A DNA stretch of 64,000 nt, taken from the NCBI RefSeq assembly GCF_035046505.1, contig NC_089824.1:218496596-218560595 (forward strand), read 5' to 3'. Shown here piece after piece: positions 32,317 through 42,352 of the stretch (positions are counted from its first letter, which is position 1; each line of letters begins with the position of its first letter). The position numbers and the translations under genes are program-made. This DNA comes from Tiliqua scincoides (taxonomy: Eukaryota > Chordata > Lepidosauria > Squamata > Scincidae). The notes under the pieces are model-generated. The model had not been told where the DNA came from and ran no database searches. It saw nothing but the letters and a program-made list of their open reading frames with translations.

Positions 32317-33601
32317 GAACATAAGAACATAAGAACAGCCCCACTGGATCAGGCCATAGGCCCATCTAGTCCAGCTTCCTGTATCTCACAGCGGCCCACC
32401 AAAAGCCCCAGGGAGCACACCAGATAACAAGAGACCTCATCCTGGTGCCCTCCCTTTCATCTGGCATTCTGACATAACCCATTTCTAAAATCAGGAGGTT
32501 GCACATACACATCATGGCTTGTACCCCGTAATGGATTTTTCCTCCAGAGACTTGTCCAATCCCCTTTTAAAGGAGTCTAGGGTAGACGCCAGCACCACAT
32601 CCTGTGGCAAGGAGTTCCACAGACCGACCACATGCTGAGTAAAGAAATATTTTCTTTTGTCTGTCCTAACCCGCCCAACACGCAATTTTAGTGGATGTCC
32701 CCTGGTTCTGGTATTATGTGAGAGTGTAAAGAGCATCTCCCTATCCACTCTGTCCATCCCCTGCATAATTTTGTATGTCTCAATCATGCCCCCCCTCAGG
32801 CATCTCTTTTCTAGGCTGAAGAGGCCCAAACGCCGTAGCCTTTCCTCATAAGGAAGGTGCCCCAGCCCCATAATCAGCTTAGTCGCTCTCTTTTGCGCCT
32901 TTTCCATTTCCACTATGTCTTTTTTGAGATGCAGCGACCAGAACTGGACACAATACTCCAGGTGTGGCCTTACCATAGATTTGTACAACGGCATTATAAT
33001 ACTAGCCATTTTGTTCTCAATACCCTTCCTAATGATCCCAAGCATAGAATTGGCCTTCTTCACTGCCGCCGCACATTGGGTCGACACTTTCATCGACCTG
33101 TCCACCACCACCCCAAGATCTCTCTCCTGATCTGTCACAGACAGCTCAGAACCCATCAGCCTATATGTGAAGTTTTGATTTTTTGCCCCAAGGTGCATGA
33201 CTTTACACTTACTGACATCGAAACGCATTTGCCATTTTGCTGCCCATACTGCCAGTTTGGAGAGATCCTTCTGGAGTTCCTCACAATCACTTCTGGTCTT
33301 CACCACTCGGAAAAGTTTGGTGTCGTCTGCAAACTTAGCCACTTCACTGCTCAACCCTGTCTCCAGGTCATTTATGAAGAGGTTGAAAAGCACCGGTCCC
33401 AAGACAGATCCTTGGGGCACACCGCTTTTCACTTCTCTCCATTGTGAAAATTGCCCATTGACACCCACTCTCTGCTTCCTGGCCTCCAACCAGTTCTCAA
33501 TCCATGAGAGGACCTGTCCTCTAATTCCCTGACTGTGGAGTTTTTTCAGTAGCCTTTGGTGAGGGACCGTGTCAAACGCCTTCTGAAAGTCCAGATATAT
33601 A
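32317..33601 (-). mobile_element. CR1 LINE, longest copy (RT C-terminal part and 3' UTR)
   Basis: The minus strand carries an open CR1-type reverse transcriptase segment: YLDFQKAFDTVPH, SGVPQGSVLGPVLFNLFIND, the catalytic FADD box, [34 protein letters not shown] and [10 protein letters not shown], ending at the stop 32512-32514. A 3' UTR of about 195 bases and the octamer-type tail (ttatgttc)n follow. No stop interrupts the part present. The 5' half, including the endonuclease, is missing. The break is at a (TAA)n tract. Confidence 0.92.
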
Positions 33602-33603
33602 AC

Positions 33604-33657
<54 letters not shown>
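33602..33657. repeat. (TAA)n microsatellite
   Basis: About 18 perfect TAA units at the 5' break of the CR1 copy, directly where the 'gttatatatctggac' (VIYLD) codons begin. The frame running through it gives only a poly-Ile run. Confidence 0.95.
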
Positions 33658-33658
<1 letters not shown>

Positions 33659-33877
33659 TCCACAGGTTCTCCCAAATCCACATGCCTATTGACCTTTGAG
33701 GAAAAGGACACCACCAGCAATCCCATTAAATGTGAGGACATACCAAGCTGTCTCCTTCCCAGTGATCTGACTGCCACTAATTGAGTACAACCTTTTAGAT
33801 TGCAAATAAGATTGCCCTCTGGTGTAATGGGAGAAAGAGGAATTCTCCAGACCCTAGGTGTCACAATTGCTGCCACT

Positions 33878-33963
33878 CATAAGAACATAAGAACAGCCCC
33901 ACTGGATCAGGCCATAGGCCCATCTAGTCCAGCTTCCTGTATTTCACAGCGGCCCACCAAATG
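33878..33963 (-). mobile_element. CR1 3' end, short
   Basis: Only the last roughly 85 bases of CR1 ('tggtgggccgctgtgaaatac' to 'ttatgttcttatg', minus strand). Confidence 0.8.
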
Positions 33964-34280
33964 TCCACAGATGCTCCAGGGTGGCTGTCTTCTGGAATGC
34001 TTGCACTGTTGCGCAGCTGAAAAGGTCCTCGGCCCAGGGAGAAACGGGGACGGGAGGGGGGGACATCCTTCCAGAGAGGCCCCGATCCTGCAGACGAGAG
34101 ACAGGCAGAGACTTCAAAGAACGTCAGCATCCCCAGTAGCCTAACACGGGTCACAGTCACTGCTAAGGATCACAGCAGTGGGGAACTGCAGCCCTGGCGG
34201 AGCCTCAATGACGCCTCTGCTTCCCCAGCCAGCCTGCTGCAGCGCAGGCGCTGCGCGTCCAGGAAACTCTTTGCAAAGCG
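33964..34280. other. Moderately GC-rich unassigned stretch
   Basis: Lies between two CR1 tails. It may be the outer part of the GC-rich block at 34790-35289, split by the CR1 at 34281-34648. No gene recognised. Confidence 0.4.
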
Positions 34281-34648
34281 TATAAGAACAGCCCCGCTGG
34301 ATCAGGCCATAGGCCCATCTAGTCCAGCTTCCTGTATCTCACAGCGGCCCAACAAATGTCCCAGGGAGCACACAAGACAACAAGAGTCCTGTATCCTGAT
34401 GCCCTCCCTTGCATCTGGCATTCTGACATAGCCCATTTCTAAAATCAGGAGGTTGCACATACACATCATGGCTTGTACCCCGTAATGGATTTTTCCTCCA
34501 AAAACTTGTCCACTCCCCTTTTCAAGGCATCCAGGCCAGATGCCGTCACCACATCCTGTGGCAAGGAGTTCCACAGACCAACCACACGCTGAGTAAAGAA
34601 ATAGTTTCTTTTGTCTGTCCTAACTCTCCCAACACTCAATTTTAGGGG
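34281..34648 (-). mobile_element. CR1 LINE 3' end
   Basis: Minus-strand CR1 from the 'agttaggacagacaaaag' region to the tail near 34283. 5'-truncated. Confidence 0.85.
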
Positions 34649-34780
34649 GCTGGCTCACCCATGAGGCCAACTGAAACCGTTGCCTCAGGCAGCAGGTTGG
34701 TGGGGAATGCTCATCTCTGCCTACATGCCTCCACTGCTCCTCCTTCCACACCCTGGGCGGAGGGGGGGAAGGGATGGAGG
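34649..34780. repeat. Left part of the 'gggctggctcacccatgaggc' repeat
   Basis: Shares 'ggctg..catgaggc..actga..gttgcctcaggcagcaggttggtg' with 44762-44830, where the wording is 'ggctggcccatccataaggc'. A transposon-like dispersed repeat of unknown class, cut off where the GC-rich block begins. Confidence 0.5.
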
Positions 34781-35288
34781 GACGACCGAGTCATGCCAGT
34801 GGCTGAACCGCATCGCAGCCCAACCCGGAGCTGCGCGTGGTGCCTGCTGTGCTGGGAAGACGCGAGGGTGAACTTCTCCCGCGGGGACCAGGTGTCCTCC
34901 CTGCCCGAGTGCTGCCGCCTGCAGAGGCTGCCCCTTCTCCCTCCCTCTGCCGGCCGCCAGCGCCAGCGCCGGGACTGGGAGACACCGGGGAGCAAAAGGG
35001 GCAGCGCGGGCGCCTCGGGGCCCCGGAGCTCGGCGGCCCTTGCCCGGGAGACCGCTGGGAAAGCCCGCAGCCTCCCCGGGCGGCGCCGGCCGCGAGCCGT
35101 GCTCGCCCCGCGCTCTTGCCTGGCCCGCCCCCGGGAGCGCCCGCGCGCTCCGTCTGGGCGCCCACCAGGCGGCGCCGGCTCCCCGGCAGGCGCGAACTCA
35201 TGGCAGAGCCACGGTCCGCATCCCTGCCGCGGACACACCCGCCGCGCCACCGCGCCGCCCCCGAAGACGGGCTGCTCCGTTCAGGGGG
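34781..35288. promoter_or_regulatory. GC-rich, CpG-dense block (possible CpG island)
   Basis: About 500 bases dense in CG ('gggcggcgccggccgcgagc', 'cgcgccaccgcgccgccccc'), unlike the rest of the window. Open frames run through it on both strands but are low-complexity Arg/Ala/Gly/Pro translations, so coding is not supported. It could be a promoter island, perhaps a distal one for PTK6, or imported DNA. It ends abruptly at an RTE fragment. Confidence 0.5.
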
Positions 35289-35786
35289 GAACCTGGAACG
35301 TGCTGGAATCCCTAGCATGTATTCACTGCTGAAACAGAGACGCCTGCGTTGGCTTGGTCATGTCGTGAGAATGGATGATGGCCGGATCCCAAAGGATCTC
35401 CTCTATGGAGAACTCGTGCAAGGAAAGCACCCTACAGGTAGACCACAGCTGCGATACAAGGACATCTGCAAGAGGGATCTGAAGGCCTTAGGGATGGACC
35501 TCAACAAGTGGGAAACCCTGGCCTCTGAGCGGCCCGCTTGGAGGCAGGCTGTGCAGCATGGCCTTTCCCAGTTTGAAGAGACACTTTGCCAGCAGTCTGA
35601 GGCTAAGAGGCAAAGAAGGAAGGCCCATAGCCAGGGAGACAGACCAGGGACAGACTGCACTTGCTCCCGGTGTGGAAGGGATTGTCACTCCCGGATTGGC
35701 CTTTTCAGCCACACTAGACGCTGTGCCAGAACCACCTTTCAGAGCGCGATACCATAGTCTTTCGAGACTGAAGGTTGCCAATACAA
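35289..35786 (+). mobile_element. RTE-like LINE, 3' fragment
   Basis: Encodes LERAGIPSMYSLLKQRRLRW, GHVVRMDDGRIPKDLLYGEL, the C-terminal zinc-knuckle-like segment and the stop at 35755-35757, then the RTE tail and an A-run. The frame is intact for the part present. It starts within about 30 bases of the truncation point of the 12.1 kb copy. I see no target duplication. Confidence 0.88.
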
Positions 35787-36810
35787 AAAAAAATGCCCCC
35801 AAAGCCCAGGTTAACTCTCCTCCCCCCACAAGCAGCTGGTTCTTTTTAAATCAGCTTTGTTGGTGGAGGTGGACTGCATCTCTCTCTAAAAGCAACCAAG
35901 CCTCAGGACTGTAATGCAGCAATATTCAACAGTTTTTATATTCAACAGTTTTTCATATTCAGCAGTTTTAAACAGCAATATTCATCGTTTTTCATCTCAC
36001 AGAACACTGCAAGAAACTAAAATGGTCAAGGCACACCATCAGGTTTTTGACAATTGACAAGGCACACCTTGCTGTCAGTGGGGGGCTCACATCCCCCATT
36101 GGCCCTACTAATAAATGACCCCCAAATTCCTATGGCACACCTGTGAAGTACTCATGGCACACAAATGTGCTATGGCACAGTGGTTGAAAATGGCTGCTTT
36201 AAAAGTACATCCCATCAGTCCCCCATCCCTGATGTGTGAGTTGGGTTTGGATTGTCCAGCAAGAAAGCGAATTCTTGGCTGCATGAGCACCAATCTGGTA
36301 GACACAATAAATCCCAGCTGCTTGCAGGTGGGCTTCCCTGTGGCCCACAGGGACCCATCCAGTGGCCACTCCCAAAGGCTGAGAACTGCGCCCTCCACTG
36401 CGGGCAAGCCAGAAACCACCTTGAGAAAGGGACACTTAGTTTGGCCTGAGAAAAGCCAGCAACCCAGTGAGCCCCAGTCTGAGGCCCACTAGAGGTTGAA
36501 CAGAGTCACCAAAGTGCCCCAGTTTCTTGCATGTGGAGGGTGGGGACCTGCAGTTTAGCTGCAGGATGCTCAAAGGACCACTAGGTGGCTGCCTGCAACT
36601 AGTGATCCTTGACTTATCTTTGGGACATCTGACTGGAGTTGTCTTGTGTGGTACTGGATGGAGGTCTCTCTGCAGAAATCTTACTCAGTGACCTACAAAG
36701 TGACAAGTTGGGGGGAGGGAAATAACTCGTTCTGAAGTGCTTTAAAGCAGTGTTGAAAGCCCCTGATTGTTGTACCAAAGTGACACCACAAAAAAAGACT
36801 TGCCTGCAGG
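35787..36810. other. Intergenic; old hAT-like element near 36005-36205
   Basis: The 36005-36205 stretch ('atggtcaaggcacacc', right end 'ctatggcacagtggttgaaaat') resembles the right end of a hAT element such as 47997-48629. No gene seen. Confidence 0.45.
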
Positions 36811-36950
36811 CAGTGGTGTAGCTGGAGAGGGTGCAAAGCGCTAAGTTTTGCAGGGAGCCTCCCCACAGCATGCAAGCAGTCTCTCCCCTTCAAAGCCATT
36901 CTGGGCGAGGGAGCAGAAAGGAGGCAGGGCTGCTCTTGAAGACTGCCTGG
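36811..36950. mobile_element. hAT family G, left part
   Basis: Begins 'cagtggtgtagctggagagg' then 'gtgcaaagcgctaagttttg'. Truncated on the right. Confidence 0.6.
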
Positions 36951-37336
36951 AAGCTACAGCCTGCGCAGAGTGAGATGGCCTGTGTATTCTTTGGAAATGG
37001 GTGAGTCAGTGCCTTTGCTTTTTAGAACTCTGAAATTTCCTTTTCCTGCATGGTGCTCTAGCATGCACACAGGTGCTCATCTCACACTACACATATTAAT
37101 TTAGCAGAGCCAGATAGGTGAGTTATCATCCATTATTCCTTCTGGTGTGACTACCACCCCTGAAAGCCATAAAACCTGTCACAACCTGCTGTTCAAGACA
37201 CACATGGCTTTTAGTACTGGATAATTCCCCCCTCCCATGTTTCCAATCTAGCCTCTTGCAGAGGCCATACTCTGCCTGATGATTGCACGAGCACTGTTTG
37301 AAGTTGGAAATTATTAGTGTTGCTAGAGTTAGAAAG

Positions 37337-37663
37337 AAAATATTTCTTGACCTAGCTAGTAATTAATTTGTGAAACTCCTTGCCACAGGATCTGGTGGTG
37401 GCATGTGACCTAGATGCCTTTAAAAGGAGATTGGACATATTTCTGGAGGAAAAGTCCATTGCAGGTTACAAGCCATGATGGGTATGTGCAACCTCCTGGT
37501 TTTCGAAGTAGGCTATCTCTGAATGCCAGATGCAAGGGAGTGACAACAGGTTGCAGGTCTCTTGTTGACTTTTGTGCTCCCTGAGGCATTTGGTGGGCCA
37601 CTGTGAGATATAGGAAGCTGTATTAGATGGGCCTTAGCCTGCCTGATCCAGCAGCGTTCTTCA
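37337..37663 (+). mobile_element. CR1 LINE 3' end, old
   Basis: Plus-strand copy: 'gaaactccttgccacaggat', 'ttggacatatttctggagg', 'gatgggccttagcctgcctg', then 'atccagcagcgttctt'. More diverged than the other tails. Followed by (AAT)n at 37685-37698 and a SINE-like stretch to about 37850. Confidence 0.75.
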
Positions 37664-38042
37664 TTTCCCTTTTCTTTTTCATGATAATAATAATAATACT
37701 CTTATGCTGCTTTTCAACAAGAGTACCCCACAAACCCACTATGGTTTACATAGTAAAAACAATCAATTAGGGGTTCCCTGTCCCTAAAGGACTCACAATC
37801 TTAAAAAAAAATACCAGATACCAGCAGCAACAGGAAAAGATGACCTGCTGCAACTGCAAAAGATTTCCCTGCTGCAGGGAAAGTGGGACAGTTGCTCTCC
37901 CCCTGCTAAATATAAGAGGACAAGACACCGCTATAAAATGTGCCTCCTTGCCCAGTTAGCAGGGGTACCCCTGTTCTAATGTTCAAGTTCCTCTCCTCAA
38001 ACATTAGCTGTTCAAAAATATTGTGATGCAGGCAGCTATCAA

Positions 38043-38580
38043 CATAAGAACAGCCCCACTGGATCAGGCCATAGGCCCATCTAGTCCAGCTTCCTGTATC
38101 TCACAGCGGCCCACCAAATGCCCCAGGGAGCACACCAGATCACAAGAGACCTGCAAGGCATTCTGGGAATTGTAGTTAAGAACATAAGAACAGCTCCACT
38201 GGATCAGGCCATAGGCCCATCTAGTCTAGCTTCCTGTATCTCACAGCGGCCCACCAAATGCCCCAGGGAGCACACCAGATAACAAGAGACCTCATCCTGG
38301 TGCCCTCCCTTGCATCTGGCATTCTGACATAGCCCATTTCTAAAATCAGGAGGTTGCGCATACACATCAGGGCTTGTACCCCGTAATGGATTTTTCCTCC
38401 AGAAACTTGTCCAATCCCCTTTTAAAGGCGTCCAGGCTAGACGCCATCACCACATCCTGTGGCAAGAAGTTCCACAGACCAACCACACGCTGAGTAAAGA
38501 AATATTTTCTTTTGTCTGTTCTAACTCTCCCAACACTCAATTTTAGTGGATGTCCCCTGGTTCTTGTGTTATGTGAGAGT
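38043..38580 (-). mobile_element. CR1 3' end, dimeric-tail variant with ZNF143-like linker
   Basis: A full 3' end (38178-38580) and a second tail (38043-38152) are joined by a linker that on the minus strand reads AACTACAATTCCCAGAATGC (38177-38158). That linker equals the ZNF143/Staf SBS1-type motif. Confidence 0.8.
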
Positions 38581-38865
38581 GGGGCGGGGCAAACGACAAG
38601 GAATCGTTCTCCTGGTCCTTAGTGGAAACAGTGGGACATGGGCATTACCTATAAGGGTTTGAGTATCATATTTATTAAACAACATCAAATACTTATAAAA
38701 CTGCTTTTTTTTCCAAACCTGGAGGCTGATGGGCTGAGCCACCTGCAGAAATTTTGTTGCTGTCTCCTGCCATCTACAGGCTGCGTTCAGTATTGCAGCT
38801 GCATGTCCACATATAGCCTACGTTTCCTTGGCTATTTTGGTAAAAGAGAGAGATACTGTAAAGAG
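38581..38865. other. Intergenic, no gene seen
   Basis: No named element. The frame MGITYKGLSIIFIK... at 38638-39036 runs into a MITE and is not supported. Confidence 0.35.
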
Positions 38866-39066
38866 CAGAAGTGTAGTTGGAGGGGGTGCAAAGCACTAGG
38901 TTTTGCAGGGAGCCTCACTGCACCATGCAAGCAGCCCCTCCCTCCCCCTCTGAACCATTCTGGGCTGGTAGAGCAAAACGGAGGTATATGGGAATGGCTG
39001 CTTGCACAGTGTGGTGAGGCACCCTTTGAAACTTAATGCTTTACACCCCTTCTAGCTATGCTACTG
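38866..39066. mobile_element. hAT family G MITE, full-length copy
   Basis: Ends 'cagaagtgtagttggaggg' and 'ttctagctatgctactg'. The interior is palindromic ('gcaccatgcaagcagc' against 'gcttgcacagtgtgg'). About 200 bp. Confidence 0.65.
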
Positions 39067-39067
39067 G

Positions 39068-39068
<1 letters not shown>

Positions 39069-39104
<36 letters not shown>
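39069..39104. repeat. (GA)n microsatellite
   Basis: About 18 GA units directly beside the MITE end. Confidence 0.95.
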
Positions 39105-39106
<2 letters not shown>

Positions 39107-39964
39107 TGGAGTCTGTAAGGGTGGGAGATGTGGTTCAGACTTGCCAGGTTGAAAAAGGCCTGTTTGGAGATTTTACTCTGTGAATTACAGCCATCAATGT
39201 GGACCAGGCAGTGGCTCACTAGAGTCTCAGGAGACTTTCCCAGCCCTACCTGAAGATGCTGCCGGCAATTGAACTTAGGCCCTTCTGCATTCAGACTAGG
39301 TTGGGCCCCCAGTTTATGTGGGATGTATGTTTTGCACAGGCACTGAACCACTCTGCTCCTGTTAACACTTCAGGTGGTCCATTGCTGAGCTATGCAAACC
39401 CCCTTTCACCTCACCTTCCTCAGGGCCTGTAGTTGACAGGGTCTACATGTCTTGAAAACACCTGAGCAGCAGCAGTAGGGCATTATCATCATCTCGGAAC
39501 AGATCCACATGCCCAATGAGCGCCCATGCTAGTCTGTTGCAGAAGACCCCATGCAGAATGAGGATGTGCTGTACTAGACATTGGGACTCAGTTTCACAGT
39601 GAGCCTCAATTCCCGTGTGGGAGGATGAATCAGGGTTTGAGTCAGTCTTGGCTGCATCTGCATGTTCTCTCTCATGCATCCCTGCTGTGTAGAGATGTGG
39701 CCTGTGGTTAGAAAGTGGCAAGGGAGATTTACTCATTTATTACACCTTCACCTTGCTGTTACTCCAAGGCATTCAGAGCAGTGTATGTGGCTCTTCCCTA
39801 AGATCTTTTTAGTTCAGAAAAAAAAGAAGATTATGGTGAGGGGCCATGATAGAGGTTTATAAAAATTATGCATGGTGTGGTTAACATGGACAGAGGGAAG
39901 TAGTCCCCCCCCCCCAACCATTCACAGAACTGGAACTCGGGACATTCAAATGAAGTTGATTTGT

Positions 39965-40340
39965 AAGAGAGTCAAGACAGAAAGCAGGACTTCCTTCACA
40001 CAGTACCTGATGAATTAAATGAATTGACTCCCACCAAATGTTGTGATGACCCCTGGGTTGAATGTCTTTAAGAGGGAGTTGGACAAAATTGGGAGAGGAG
40101 GGAGGAGGTCTATTGCTGGGTATTAGTCATGATTGCTAAAATGGACTCTCCATGTTGAGATGCCCTGCTTAGCAAAAAAAGCACTAAGTAATAATTGCTG
40201 GATAGGAACAGTAGGGAAGGGCTCTTGCTTTCATGTGCATAGACTTCCTAGAAATGTCTGGTTGGCCACTCTTGGAAAGAAGATACTGGAGATGGACCTT
40301 TTGGTCTGATCCAGTGGGACTTTAGTAATGCTCTCAGGAC
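39965..40340 (+). mobile_element. Old CR1 LINE 3' end
   Basis: Diverged wording of a CR1 tail: 'tctttaagagggagttggac', 'ctggttggccactcttgg' and 'ggaccttttggtctgatcca'. No short tail repeat is left. Confidence 0.55.
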
Positions 40341-41215
40341 TCACGGACAACTGAGAGGCTGATGTTGTCCACAACACAAGACCTGGTTGTTGTTGTTTTT
40401 TCTGTTCTCCATCTTTTCATACCCTTTGAAATGGTTCAGGCTGGGTGAACACTGGGCCATATGGGGCCAAAAAGTTCCCAACAGCTTTGCTATGAAAAAG
40501 TCATGTTTTCAGGAGCTGTGCTGGATCGCAGGACTCACTTGTGCCTCAACCCCCGGAGCAAAATAACTCATGGAGTGGAAAGTAACAAACCACCAGATTG
40601 TTTTATCTAGTTATATGAATATGCTTTCAGTGCAGTCCTTTGCCTGTCTACTCAAAAGTAAGTTCCACTGAATTTCAGGTAAGTATGGTTCCAATCTTAT
40701 ACATGCTTTGTTGGGAATAAAGCCCATCAAACACAATGGGACTGACTTCTGAGTAAATCTGTATGGGATTGGGCTGAGTGTGTAGGATCATAGTCCTAAT
40801 TTAGTAACTCTCTACCAAAAGCTTATAGGTACAAAACAGTGCTGTTTTCCCCTTGTTTAATCTATACCTTTTGTTTTTGATTTGACATTTTAATGGGGCA
40901 GGATAACTTTGAACTATACTTTTGTAACAATTCTTGAATGTATTAAAGACTGAATAATGTTTTCATATCCTTTTTGCAAACATTTCTTCTAATGAGTCAC
41001 ATTGTGAATGGCCATATCTCACACAGACACCCTACAACATTGGGAAGGGTACTAACATAAGGTATTTTTCAATGAGACTTAAAGAAAAAAAAATGATTTG
41101 ACAGCCATTTTTGTAAATAAATAATGTTTTTGGCCCTGAGGAGTGTGACCAAGTTCCAAGGGTGCAGTGTTACACGGGTTCTGGTTTTTTTGGGAGGAAA
41201 AATCACTGGAGAGTT
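40341..41215. other. Intergenic, AT-rich, no gene seen
   Basis: A short MITE of the 'actcaaaagtaagtt..gactgacttctgagtaaatc' type lies at about 40635-40790. The rest is unassigned. Confidence 0.4.
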
Positions 41216-41388
41216 AGGGCCAAATCCAATCCAACTTTCCAGTCCTGGTGTAGCCATGCCATTGGGGTGTGCGCTGCATCCTGTGGTGAGAGGGTAGTTT
41301 TGGAGGCCTCCACAAGGTAAGGAAACATTTGTTCCCTTGTCTCAGGGCTGCATTGCAGCTGCACTGGTGCTGGATAGGATTGGGCTTT
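41216..41388. mobile_element. MITE family E
   Basis: Ends 'agggccaaatccaatccaac' and 'ctggataggattgggctt', as in the 18.2 kb copy. Confidence 0.7.
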
Positions 41389-41644
41389 TACAGTGTCTTA
41401 GTAATATTCTTTTCATTTACAAATTAACAGGCTAAGCATTGGAATGAGAGTGCAAATGACAGCTTTCTTTAATGGAGTAATTAACAACTGGATCATGGAT
41501 TTGGGTCATGGGAGGTAGGGTTTAAACATAATCATAATCCTGTCCCTAATCCTGTCCATAATCCTGCCCCTGTCATAATCCTGATCCACAAACAAGAATC
41601 CTTAGAAAAACTAAGCCTACTTTAACAGTAATTTAAATGCCACA

Positions 41645-41756
41645 GATTGGATGACTTATTTCCTCTTCTGTAAAATGGGTACAGTATTGCGGTCATCTGT
41701 TTCATGGGATTACTAGTGAGACAAAGATAATAAATGGTATGTTTAATGTGCTACAC
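41645..41756 (+). mobile_element. MIR-like SINE remnant
   Basis: 'ttcctcttctgtaaaatggg' followed by 'catgggattactagtgag' and 'taataaatggtatg' resembles the 3' half of an amniote MIR element. Ancient. Confidence 0.5.
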
Positions 41757-41785
41757 ACAAATGGTAACATCACCTCCAAGTTCAA

Positions 41786-41807
41786 TTTATTTGCACTTGA
41801 CTTTATT
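41786..41807 (-). terminator. Likely SRMS polyadenylation signals
   Basis: Two AATAAA hexamers on the minus strand (41791-41786 and 41807-41802), 352-373 bases past the SRMS stop. No transcript evidence. Confidence 0.4.
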
Positions 41808-42158
41808 CTTCATATTGAATAATGAAAGTCAATCTGTGCACTTGGCAAGTCAAGGCAATCCCAGCCTGTGGCTGACATGTGGAGAGCACTAAACTTCTCT
41901 CCACAGTGTCCTCGCTGTGCAGCATCTACAGTGACATCTTTGGGCAGACCCAGCCAGGTGTCATCCCTAGCCAGAGACAGTGTGTTTCTCTGCACAGCCC
42001 AAGGAGAAGACCTTCATAAATAGTCCACCTTAAAATATACAAGTGTTCTTTGGATCCATGGCTGACTTGGGCTGGATATTTCTAGCAGCTCTGCTCATCC
42101 TGTTGAGGATGCAGAATTTACTGTTCACTTTTCAACACCACAAGATAGCAGCTTCCCT

Positions 42159-42352
42159 TCAAGAGAATGGGTGATGGGCCCATTTGTAAATAGAGAAGAG
42201 GCTCTCCCTCAAGCTGTGGAAAGATGGTCTGTCTTCCGGGTTGCTGTTCCAGCAGTCTAGCATGATGCTATACATTTCGGGAGAGCAGGTGTTTGGACGA
42301 GGGAGACGGTATCCTCGGGTAATCTGCTGGATTGTTTCTTGGTTGGTCATCC
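42159..42352 (-). CDS. SRMS: SRMS exon 8 (kinase end and stop)
   Basis: Acceptor gtttccttgcag. Encodes [35 protein letters not shown] and the short tail [11 protein letters not shown], then TGA. No clear SRC-type inhibitory tail, as in human SRMS. Confidence 0.95.

Noticed and set aside
32512-33876. A single 454-codon frame
   Set aside because: Only the part up to about 33601 is CR1 reverse transcriptase. The rest is a poly-Ile run from (TAA)n and unrelated sequence.
34837-35757. A 306-codon open frame through the GC-rich block into the RTE fragment
   Set aside because: The first half is low-complexity translation of CpG-rich DNA and the second half is plainly RTE. The fusion is a chance joining, with no splice or homology support.
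39069-39104. (GA)n tracts as regulatory GAGA sites
   Set aside because: Simple microsatellites beside repeats or inside introns; nothing ties them to a promoter.
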